Shown here: positions 14,106 to 21,381 of the stretch, in pieces
Numbering within the stretch: the first letter of the stretch is position 1
How the letters are laid out: every line of letters begins with the position of its first letter
DNA from: an uncultured Clostridia bacterium
Lineage (GTDB): Bacteria > Bacillota_A > Clostridia > Oscillospirales > Acutalibacteraceae
Assembly: GCA_937891215.1 (NCBI GenBank)
Contig: CALAEU010000210.1
Span: 1-22,057 of the forward strand
Reading direction: 5' to 3'
DNA length: 22,057 nt
Position numbers and translations under genes: made by a program
The notes under the pieces: generated by a model
What the model was told of the DNA's origin: nothing
The model's database searches: none
The model's input: the letters and a program-made list of their open reading frames with translations, nothing else

Positions 14106-15416
14106 TTAACCATATTTTACTACTAATTCTTTGAAGTGTCTACCCTTTTCTTCGAAATTTTTGTAATAATTATAACTTGCCGCCGCTGGAGAGAAAAGAC
14201 AAACACCATTTTCATTTGTACATTTTATTGCATTTACAACTGCATCTTCCATATTTTCTGCATAAATTGCGTTTACACTTGTATTATGCAATTTCACATC
14301 ATCCAATATATCGTGACCAGTTTCAGGTAACCCAATTAAATTTTTAATTCCACAATTTGCAAGAAACTCAATGAATTCTCTGTAATCAATCCCACGGTCA
14401 AGACCGCCGAAAATCAATGTTTCAACATTACCAAGTGCTTTTATTGCACCAATTACCGCAGTAGGTATTGTTGCAATGCTGTCATTGTAATAAGATACAT
14501 TATTAAACTTACCAACAAATTCCATTCTGTGTTCTATACCATTAAAACTCTTTATAGCATTTCTTATACTATCATCATCAACCTGGAAAATTCTTGCAAC
14601 CGCTAAAGCGTAGGCAATATCCTGCCTGTTATGCTCACCTTTTAAATGCTCTGTACTTTTCCAGAGTTCGTTTACAAATTCATCGTTCTGTGCTTTAGTA
14701 AAACCAACTTTTACTATAGTACCATCACCAATTGACTTTTCAATATCAAGTCCGTGACCAACATCCTGCTCATCATTATAAATAAAGAAACAATCTTTGC
14801 TCTGATATCTTGTTATATTGAGTTTTGAATTTGCGTAACCATCAAAACCGGTTTTATAATGGTCCAGATGCTCTTCGTAAATATTTACAAGTACCGCCAC
14901 TTTTGGCGAAGCAGTTGTAAACTCAAGTTGATGTGAAGACATTTCTATAACTGCAATCAAATCTTCACTCTCATCTGCTTTTTCAAAAACAGGAACACCT
15001 ATATTACCTATAAGGCAAGTGTTTTTGCCACCTGCTTTTAACATTTCATATATAAGTGTAGAAGTTGTAGTTTTACCCTTTGAACCGGTAATACCAACAA
15101 CCGTAGGCTTTGCAAAACGCAAAAACATATCTGTCTGACAAGTGATCTCAGTAGTAGCGGGGTATTTTACATTATCTAAAAAAGCAATTCCTGGACTTTT
15201 AAAAACTAAATCAAAATCACCTAAGTAAGATAAATAATTATCTCCGCATATCAAATCAACATTATTGTCGTCAATTTTCAAAAAGTTCTTATCCGCAATA
15301 GTTAATTCTTTTTCAGGTAAATGCTTTCTTATATAGTTATAAGTAGAAATACCCTCTCTGCCATAACCTAAAATAAGAATTTTTTTATCTTTAATATATT
15401 CAATTATCTGCGACAT
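14106..15416 (-). CDS. murD: MurD-type UDP-MurNAc-L-Ala:D-Glu ligase
   Basis: A 436-residue cytoplasmic Mur ligase that would add D-glutamate to UDP-MurNAc-L-alanine in peptidoglycan synthesis. Motifs: N-terminal Rossmann-like LILGYGREG (14-22), P-loop TGSKGKTT at 110-117, EMSSHQ at 158-163, candidate carbamylated K198, HNRQD at 262-266, HRMEF at 296-300, NDSIATIP at 311-318 and GGLDRGID at 337-344. Start choice: ATG 15416 with GGAGAG six nt upstream; a TTG seven codons earlier has no ribosome binding site. It is outside any division/cell wall cluster and has GSK and ATIP where typical MurD has GTN and ATNP, so it may be a second, specialised MurD. Substrate specificity is therefore less sure than the family. 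Confidence 0.85.
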   Translation of the reverse strand: MSQIIEYIKDKKILILGYGREGISTYNYIRKHLPEKELTIADKNFLKIDDNNVDLICGDNYLSYLGDFDLVFKSPGIAFLDNVKYPATTEITCQTDMFLRFAKPTVVGITGSKGKTTTSTLIYEMLKAGGKNTCLIGNIGVPVFEKADESEDLIAVIEMSSHQLEFTTASPKVAVLVNIYEEHLDHYKTGFDGYANSKLNITRYQSKDCFFIYNDEQDVGHGLDIEKSIGDGTIVKVGFTKAQNDEFVNELWKSTEHLKGEHNRQDIAYALAVARIFQVDDDSIRNAIKSFNGIEHRMEFVGKFNNVSYYNDSIATIPTAVIGAIKALGNVETLIFGGLDRGIDYREFIEFLANCGIKNLIGLPETGHDILDDVKLHNTSVNAIYAENMEDAVVNAIKCTNENGVCLFSPAAASYNYYKNFEEKGRHFKELVVKYG

Positions 15417-15452
15417 AAAAATCTCTCCGCAACACAATTAAAATTTAAAGTT

Positions 15453-15487
15453 CCGCTTTTCATTATAACAACTACAATGAAAAGCGG
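15453..15487. terminator. Terminator hairpin after the diguanylate cyclase
   Basis: CCGCTTTTCATT (15453-15464) and its exact complement (15476-15487) form a 12-bp stem with an 11-nt loop, 14 nt after the cyclase stop. The T-run is best on the plus strand (GGTTTTAATT); on the minus strand the tail is AACTTTAAATTTTAA, so some read-through into murD is possible. Confidence 0.7.
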
Positions 15488-15501
15488 TTTTAATTCAATA
15501 A

Positions 15502-16809
15502 TTATTCAGCAAAAGCGTAGCCATTCTTACCATGTTTCTTTACATAGTACATAGCTTCGTCTGCTTTTTCAAATAAATCGTTGTAATCCATACCTGTTTC
15601 AGGATAAATTGCAACACCTATTGAGCACGACATAACTCTGCCTGTTGCTTTTTCAAGTTTAACACTATGACATATTTTCTCAATTTCTTTTGCTTTTTCT
15701 TCTACAAGTTCTTTAACATCACCAAGACCGTTAACAAATATAACAAACTCTTCACCGCCGACACGACCTAAAATATCGGTTGAACGGAATGCAAGTGCTA
15801 ATTTGCTTGTAAATTCACGAAGGAAAACATCACCTTCATGGTGACCATAAGTATCGTTAAGAAGTTTAAAGTCATCAATATCTATAAGGAACATTGTACC
15901 AGGCTCGTTAGGGTATTCTTTAATGAGCTCATTGATTTTAAGACCCGTTGAAACTTTGTTAAGGAAACCTGTAAGCTGATCTGTTTCTGCCTGAGCAATA
16001 AGTCTTGATTTTTCTTTCTTTTCTTTATCAATATCTGAAATAGTGCCAATAAAACGAACTGCATTACCGTCATTGTCAAAAATAGCAGCAAATTTAATTC
16101 TGTGCCATACTATATCGTTTCGTTGGTTTATAATTCTTGCATCAAAGATGTTGATTCTCTTACCAGAAAGAGCATTACTTACTGCTTCAATAAAGAGTGG
16201 AACATCTCTGTGGTCAAACACATTACCATAAGTAATATATTCAATAGCATCTTCAACCCTTGTTGCTGTGCGGAGTGTTCTTAAAATTTTAGGTGAACAT
16301 TCGAGTACATCAGAAGCAACATCGTAATTGAACATAATATCGTCAGAAATTTCTTCTATAAGTTCATATCTTTCTTTTTCTTCCTGAATCTTCATCTGAA
16401 GATGTTTCATTTCTGTAATATCAACAATATTACAAATGAAGCGTTGTTCGCCCTCTTTAGCATCGTGTGGTTTTCTTACAGAGAAAAGAGCCCACGCAAC
16501 TTCACCATTTTTCTTATTACAACGACATTCAAATTTCTGAACTTCACCCGGTTTATAATCAGTATTGATACGGGATATAATATTCATAAAATCATTATAA
16601 TGGAAAAGATTAAGTCTTACTTCCTGCGGGAGTGTTTCATATTCATCTCTTGTATAACCGAAAAGTTCAAAAAAACCTTCGTTTGTATATTCAAGCTTAA
16701 CGCCCTCAGAGTGTGGTGAACACATAGCGATACCCGCAACAGTTTCCCTTAAAATCATTTCAAGTTCAACTTTCTGGAGTTCGCTTTCATTTAATCCGCC
16801 GTACTTCAT
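15502..16809 (-). CDS. PAS-PAS-GGDEF diguanylate cyclase
   Basis: A 435-residue soluble signalling protein. Two PAS-type sensor regions (about 15-132, with YTNEGFFELFGYTRDEY at 41-57; and about 147-262, ending FIGTISDIDKEKKEK) are joined by a coiled-coil linker near 135-150. The GGDEF domain (about 270-435) has D310/D312-D313 metal ligands (LIDIDDFKLLND), the active-site motif as GGEEF at 351-355 and an inhibitory I-site RSTD at 342-345, exactly five residues before it. It should make c-di-GMP from two GTP and be product-inhibited. No TM segments, so it senses an intracellular cue. ATG with AAGGAAGG upstream. A c-di-GMP link to motility is plausible given the flagellar genes nearby, but not shown. 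Confidence 0.92.
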   Translation of the reverse strand: MKYGGLNESELQKVELEMILRETVAGIAMCSPHSEGVKLEYTNEGFFELFGYTRDEYETLPQEVRLNLFHYNDFMNIISRINTDYKPGEVQKFECRCNKKNGEVAWALFSVRKPHDAKEGEQRFICNIVDITEMKHLQMKIQEEKERYELIEEISDDIMFNYDVASDVLECSPKILRTLRTATRVEDAIEYITYGNVFDHRDVPLFIEAVSNALSGKRINIFDARIINQRNDIVWHRIKFAAIFDNDGNAVRFIGTISDIDKEKKEKSRLIAQAETDQLTGFLNKVSTGLKINELIKEYPNEPGTMFLIDIDDFKLLNDTYGHHEGDVFLREFTSKLALAFRSTDILGRVGGEEFVIFVNGLGDVKELVEEKAKEIEKICHSVKLEKATGRVMSCSIGVAIYPETGMDYNDLFEKADEAMYYVKKHGKNGYAFAE

Positions 16810-16870
16810 TATTAACCCTTCCTTTGTCGAAAATAATCAAAAAAACAAAATAAGATTATACATATTTGTA

Positions 16871-16899
16871 ATTATAACACATTTTTTTCTAATTAACAA
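16871..16899 (-). promoter_or_regulatory. Promoter of the diguanylate cyclase
   Basis: Minus strand: -35 TTGTTA (16899-16894), 17-nt spacer, -10 TATAAT (16876-16871), about 60 nt before the ATG. It is back to back with the sufC promoter. Confidence 0.6.
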
Positions 16900-16916
16900 G
16901 GTTTTTTTGAAAAGAC

Positions 16917-16945
16917 TTGAATAAATTACTAAAATTTTATATAAT
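16917..16945 (+). promoter_or_regulatory. Promoter of sufC-sufB
   Basis: -35 TTGAAT (16917-16922), 17-nt spacer, -10 TATAAT (16940-16945), leader of about 50 nt of almost pure A/T. No Rrf2/IscR-like palindrome is obvious. Confidence 0.65.
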
Positions 16946-17001
16946 CTATCTGTTGTATTATAACTATATTATATTATAAAATATTGTATTGGTGAAATTA
17001 T

Positions 17002-17718
17002 ATGTTAGAATTAGTAAACTTATCATTCAAAGTCAACGATGACGGTGAAAAAAAAGAGATTTTAAACGATGTTTCTCTTACTCTTGAGGACGGTAAATTC
17101 CTTGTAATTACAGGTCCTAACGGTGGCGGTAAATCTACCCTTGCAAAAATTATTATGGGTATTGAAAAACCAACAGGCGGTAAAATACTCTGGAATGGCA
17201 CTGATATTACAAATATGTCTATAACAGAAAGAGCAAAACTTGGTATAGGTTACGCTTTTCAGCAACCGCCGAGATTTAAAGGTCTTACTGTAAGAGATTT
17301 ATTAAGTCTTTCTCACGGAAGCACTCTTCCCGAAGACCAATGTTGCACTTACCTTACAAATGTAGGTCTTTGCTCTAAAGATTACCTTAACAGAGAAGTT
17401 GACGCAACTCTTTCTGGTGGAGAAATAAAAAGAATAGAAATTGCAACAATTATGGCAAGAAATGTAGACCTTGCAATTTACGACGAACCAGAAGCTGGTA
17501 TTGACCTCTGGAGTTTCAATATGCTTATTGAAAGTTTCAAAAATATTTCTGCAAAAAATAATCAGAGTATGATTATAATTTCTCATCAGGAGAGAATCAT
17601 GAGAATTGCTGATGAAATTGCAATTATAGCAAATGGTACAGTTAGTAAAAAAGGTCCTGTTGATGAAGTTTTTCCTCTTTTAATGAACGAATTCAACAGT
17701 GCTTGTAATTTCAGATAA
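17002..17718 (+). CDS. sufC: SufC, Fe-S cluster assembly ATPase
   Basis: A 238-residue ABC-type ATPase without membrane segments. Walker A GPNGGGKS at 38-45, Q-loop AFQQPPRFKG around 85-94, ABC signature LSGGE at 137-141 followed by KRIEIATIMAR, Walker B LAIYDEPEAGIDLW at 157-170 and switch His195 (ISHQERI). EPEAGID, in place of the usual EPTSGLD, is close to the SufC form (EPDSGLD). It drives conformational change of SufB-type scaffold proteins during Fe-S cluster assembly in the cytoplasm. ATG at 17002 with GGTG upstream. The scaffold gene follows after 13 nt, and no sufS, sufU or sufD is present next to them. Confidence 0.93.
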   Translation: MLELVNLSFKVNDDGEKKEILNDVSLTLEDGKFLVITGPNGGGKSTLAKIIMGIEKPTGGKILWNGTDITNMSITERAKLGIGYAFQQPPRFKGLTVRDLLSLSHGSTLPEDQCCTYLTNVGLCSKDYLNREVDATLSGGEIKRIEIATIMARNVDLAIYDEPEAGIDLWSFNMLIESFKNISAKNNQSMIIISHQERIMRIADEIAIIANGTVSKKGPVDEVFPLLMNEFNSACNFR

Positions 17719-17731
17719 GGTGGTGGAACAA

Positions 17732-18649
17732 ATGCAAAAAGTAGATTCACATATGTTAAGGACAATTGCAGATTTGCACGATATTCCACAAGGCGCTTAC
17801 AACATCCGAAAAAATGGTGAAAGTGCAGGTCGCTCTTCTACTGAAAACATAATTATTGAAAATAAAAAAGATAAACCTGGCATTGATATAACAGTTAAGG
17901 CAAACACCAAAAATGAAAGTGTTCATATACCTGTTATAATCACCGAAACAGGTGTTGATGACTTGGTTTATAACGATTTTTATATTGGTGAAAATGCAGA
18001 TGTTCTTATTGTTGCTGGCTGTGGTATTCATAACTCAGGTGAAAAAAAGAGTGAGCACGATGGTATTCACCGTTTCCATATAGCTAAAAATGCACGTATC
18101 AAATATGTTGAAAAACATTATGGGGAAGGTACAGGCACAGGCGAAAATGTTTTAAACCCTGTTACTGAAATTTTCATGGATGAAAATTCATATTGTGAAA
18201 TGGAAATGGTTCAGATTGAAGGCGTTGATTCAACAAAGAGAAACACCGTTGCAAAATTGCAGGCTGGTGCTCACCTTCTCATTTTAGAAAAACTTATGAC
18301 TCACGATAATCAGGTTGCACATTCAGATATGACAATTGAACTTAATGGGTTAGATGCATCTTCACAGATTATTTCCCGTTCAGTTGCAAAAGACAATTCA
18401 GAGCAAGTGTTTTACCCTAAAGCAGTCGGTAATGCAAAATGCAGAGCACACGTACAATGTGACTCAATCATCATGGGTAACGCTCACATACGTTCAATTC
18501 CTGAAATTGCTGCAAACCATTGTGATGCAAACATTGTTCACGAAGCGGCAATTGGTAAAATTAACAACGACCAGCTTTTAAAACTCCAGACACTCGGCAA
18601 AACAGAAGAAGAAGCAGAAGAAATTATTATCGACTGTTTCTTAAGATAA
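17732..18649 (+). CDS. Short SufB/SufD-family Fe-S scaffold protein
   Basis: A 305-residue protein of the SufBD beta-helix family, much shorter than SufB of classical SUF systems (about 470 residues). The beta-helix core spans about 60-265, and the C-terminal SufC-binding part has the family pattern QCDSIIMG at 242-249 and VHEAAIGKINNDQLL at 269-283. Start choice: ATG 17732 with AAGGTGG eight nt upstream; a start at 17699 would overlap sufC and precede the ribosome binding site. With SufC it resembles the minimal two-gene SufBC-type system (called SMS) of anaerobic bacteria and archaea. By my alignment from memory, the position of the E. coli SufB cluster-building cysteine is Ala251; Cys264 nearby might substitute. 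Confidence 0.85.
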   Translation: MQKVDSHMLRTIADLHDIPQGAYNIRKNGESAGRSSTENIIIENKKDKPGIDITVKANTKNESVHIPVIITETGVDDLVYNDFYIGENADVLIVAGCGIHNSGEKKSEHDGIHRFHIAKNARIKYVEKHYGEGTGTGENVLNPVTEIFMDENSYCEMEMVQIEGVDSTKRNTVAKLQAGAHLLILEKLMTHDNQVAHSDMTIELNGLDASSQIISRSVAKDNSEQVFYPKAVGNAKCRAHVQCDSIIMGNAHIRSIPEIAANHCDANIVHEAAIGKINNDQLLKLQTLGKTEEEAEEIIIDCFLR

Positions 18650-18677
18650 TATATAAACTTTTAAGGGAGGTATTCCT

Positions 18678-20144
18678 TTGGAAAAAAGAGTTCTTGCATT
18701 TGATTTTGGTGCATCAAGTGGCAGAGCAATTTTAGCTACATTTGATGGTAAAAAAATTAATCTTAAAGAAGTTCATCGTTTTTCAAACGACCCTGTTACA
18801 ATTAATGGTACTGTTTATTGGGATATTCAGAGACTTTTCTTTGAAATAAAGCAAGGTATGGTAAAAGCAAAAGAATTCGGTGGTTTTGACAGTATAGGTA
18901 TTGACACCTGGGGTGTTGACTTTGGTCTTTTAAGAAAAGATGGCACTTTAGTTGAAAACCCTGTTCATTACCGCGACAAAAGAAATAGCGGCATGATTGA
19001 AAAAGCAGAAGAATATATTTCAAAAGAAAGAATGTATGATATTACAGGAATTCAGTTTATGGATTTCAACACTGTATTCCAGCTTCTTTCATTAAAAGAA
19101 AACCGTCCTTATATTTTAGACGAAGCAGAAACAATGCTTTTTACACCTGACCTTTTAAACTATATGCTTACAGGTGTAAAATCTACCGAGTTTTCTATTG
19201 CTACTACTTCACAAATGGTTGATTTAAAAACTAACGACTGGTCAGATGAAATAATAAATACATTAGGTCTTCCGAAAAGACTTCTCACAAAAATTGTTCC
19301 AACTGGAGCAGTTGTAGGTCAATTAAGTGACGAAATCTGTGAAGAACTTTCGCTTTCGAAAGCAGATGTAATTGCAGTTGCGGCACACGACACACAAAGT
19401 GCTATTACTGCAGTGCCTTGTCAGGATGATGACTTTGTATTTATAAGTTGTGGTACCTGGTCTCTTTTCGGCACAGAAGTTAAAGAACCTATTATAAATG
19501 AAGCATCTAAACGCCTTAACGTTACAAACGAAGGTGGTTACGATTTTACTACTGCTTTCTTAAAGAACATTATCGGTTTATGGCTTATTCAGGAAAGTCG
19601 TCGTCAATGGAAAAGACAGAACATTGAATATTCTTATGCAGACCTTGAAAAATTGGCACTTGAATGTGAACCTTTCAAATGCTTTATTGACCCTGATTCA
19701 CCAGAATTCGGCTCAATGGGTAACATTCCTAAACGAGTTCAGGAATACTGCGAAAGAACAGGACAGTATGTACCACAGACTCCTGGTGAAATTATGCGTT
19801 GTATTTATGAAAGCCTTGCTCTCAAATACCGTTACACATTCGATGGTATAAAAGAGTGTACAGAAAAAGAATACGACAGAATTCACGTTATGGGTGGCGG
19901 TACTAAAGATAAATTGCTTTTACAGATGACTGCAGAAAGTTGTAATGTAAAAGTTTTCGGTGGCCCTATTGAAGCAACTGCGTTAGGTAATGTTGCAGTT
20001 CAACTCATTTCTTCTGGTGTTATAAAAGACATTAAAGAAGCAAGAAAAATTATCGCAGAAGGTGAAAATCTCACTTGCTACACTCCTACTGAAAACGAAA
20101 AATGGGAAGAAGCATACAAGAGATTTAAAGATATAATTAAATGA
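18678..20144 (+). CDS. rhaB: Rhamnulokinase
   Basis: A 488-residue FGGY-family sugar kinase that phosphorylates L-rhamnulose to L-rhamnulose-1-phosphate with ATP. Motifs: N-terminal phosphate-binding AFDFGASSGR at 7-16, the rhamnulokinase-typical GIDTWGVDFGL at 74-84, catalytic Asp238 in HDTQSA (237-242), CGTWSLFG at 258-265 and the C-terminal nucleotide motif VMGGGTKDKLLLQM (about 421-434). Normal length. Start choice: TTG at 18678, placed seven nt after AGGGAGG; the next Met is far inside. Isomerase (rhaA), aldolase (rhaD) and a transporter are not adjacent. It ends in an ATGA overlap with the next gene, so the two are translationally coupled. Confidence 0.93.
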   Translation: MEKRVLAFDFGASSGRAILATFDGKKINLKEVHRFSNDPVTINGTVYWDIQRLFFEIKQGMVKAKEFGGFDSIGIDTWGVDFGLLRKDGTLVENPVHYRDKRNSGMIEKAEEYISKERMYDITGIQFMDFNTVFQLLSLKENRPYILDEAETMLFTPDLLNYMLTGVKSTEFSIATTSQMVDLKTNDWSDEIINTLGLPKRLLTKIVPTGAVVGQLSDEICEELSLSKADVIAVAAHDTQSAITAVPCQDDDFVFISCGTWSLFGTEVKEPIINEASKRLNVTNEGGYDFTTAFLKNIIGLWLIQESRRQWKRQNIEYSYADLEKLALECEPFKCFIDPDSPEFGSMGNIPKRVQEYCERTGQYVPQTPGEIMRCIYESLALKYRYTFDGIKECTEKEYDRIHVMGGGTKDKLLLQMTAESCNVKVFGGPIEATALGNVAVQLISSGVIKDIKEARKIIAEGENLTCYTPTENEKWEEAYKRFKDIIK

Positions 20145-21361
20145 CAATCACACCAAAATTATCTACAGAAAATATAGACTATGTATTTTCTTTAGCAGGA
20201 AAAATTCTTTCAGAAAGTTCTGACAGATTACCATCAACACCTGGTGAAGCGTACTCTGCAAGACTTATTATGAATGAACTCAATAATTATTGTGACGAAA
20301 CAAGAGAAGAAACTTTTACAACCAATTTAAAAGTGGGTACATACCTTTTAAAAATTCTTTGTTTCCTTTTAATAATTTCTTCTTTCGTTTTTTATTTTGC
20401 AGTAAAGCGTGGTTCTGTTATACCAGTGTGTATATGCACAGTGTTAAGTGTAGTTATTTTTTCAGTGTTCGCATACAAATTCTTTTTTGACGGAAAAGTT
20501 CTTGATAATCTTTTCCCAAGAAGAAATTCCATAAACATTTTTGCAAAGCGTTACTCACACTTCACCGCACAGAACAGAGTTGTTCTCGTAGCACGTGCAG
20601 ACGCACCAAAAAAACAAAGATTTTTCCTCTTTAAAACAAATCTTACAACTGTATTACTTGCGCTTTCCGTAATCGGTAACACTTTTACATTCATTTCTTG
20701 CATTATGTATCTTTTTACAGGTGCACCTGAAAGTAATGTTATTTTTTCATTACTTTCATCTGTTTCAGTGTTTTTCTCGGTATTTTACCTATTATCTATT
20801 CTTCTCGTTCATCCAAATAAAGCGGCAAGTGGTTTAAGCTCAAGTATAATTCCCTCTGCTACAATAACCGCCATTATGAAGCAGATGAGCGAAAACAATT
20901 TCAGATACAACCAGACTGAATTCTGTTGCCTTATTACAGGTAGTGAGTATTCAAACCACGCAGGTGCTTATGCGTTCTCTTCAAAATACAAAAAGATTAT
21001 GAGAGATATTCCGACAGTATTCATTCCTGTTGAAGAATTGACCTCATCTAAACATTTAGCAATTTTTTTCAAAGACGGTAGCGGTAACGAAGGCAGTAAA
21101 GACACTGCAAATATAATGTCAGACGCGTGTGACAACTTAGGTCTTAAAATACATAAAGAAAGTACTATTATAGGAACTTCAAGTTTCACACCTTTTACAG
21201 TACATCATTTTGCATCGTGTTCACTCGGCACATCTAAGAAATACATCAATAAATGTTTCAGTAATAAAGATTTGCTTTCAAACGTTTCAAGAAAAACAAT
21301 TTTTGACTCGGCAAACATTTTAATGGAAACAACAAACTATTACGACAACGCAAGACTATAA
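20141..21361 (+). CDS. Four-TM protein with a degenerate M28-peptidase-like fold, probably not a peptidase
   Basis: A 406-residue protein with about four TM helices (68-87, 91-112, 168-192, 199-224). The soluble parts follow the order of membrane-inserted M28 zinc peptidases: RLPSTPGEAYSARLIMNELN (29-48), LFPRRNSINIFAK (124-136), VVLVARADAPKK (147-158), HPNKAASGL (224-232), CLITGSEYSNHAGAYAF (263-279), TSSFTPF (346-352). At each metal or catalytic box the key residue is changed: H of GHxD is Arg152, D of the AxDN box is missing, the second Glu of GSEE is Tyr270, D of SSD is Ser, and the late His is replaced. It is thus likely a pseudo-enzyme. Its ATG overlaps the rhaB stop. The family comparison is from memory; function unknown. 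Confidence 0.65.
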   Translation: MTITPKLSTENIDYVFSLAGKILSESSDRLPSTPGEAYSARLIMNELNNYCDETREETFTTNLKVGTYLLKILCFLLIISSFVFYFAVKRGSVIPVCICTVLSVVIFSVFAYKFFFDGKVLDNLFPRRNSINIFAKRYSHFTAQNRVVLVARADAPKKQRFFLFKTNLTTVLLALSVIGNTFTFISCIMYLFTGAPESNVIFSLLSSVSVFFSVFYLLSILLVHPNKAASGLSSSIIPSATITAIMKQMSENNFRYNQTEFCCLITGSEYSNHAGAYAFSSKYKKIMRDIPTVFIPVEELTSSKHLAIFFKDGSGNEGSKDTANIMSDACDNLGLKIHKESTIIGTSSFTPFTVHHFASCSLGTSKKYINKCFSNKDLLSNVSRKTIFDSANILMETTNYYDNARL

Positions 21362-21381
21362 TAAAAAAAGGAATATATATT

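Noticed and set aside
17699..17731. Start of the SufB-like gene at 17699, overlapping sufC
   Set aside because: The AAGGTGG ribosome binding site lies after it and points to ATG 17732.
20141..21361. Annotation as an active M28 zinc peptidase
   Set aside because: None of the expected metal-binding boxes is complete.
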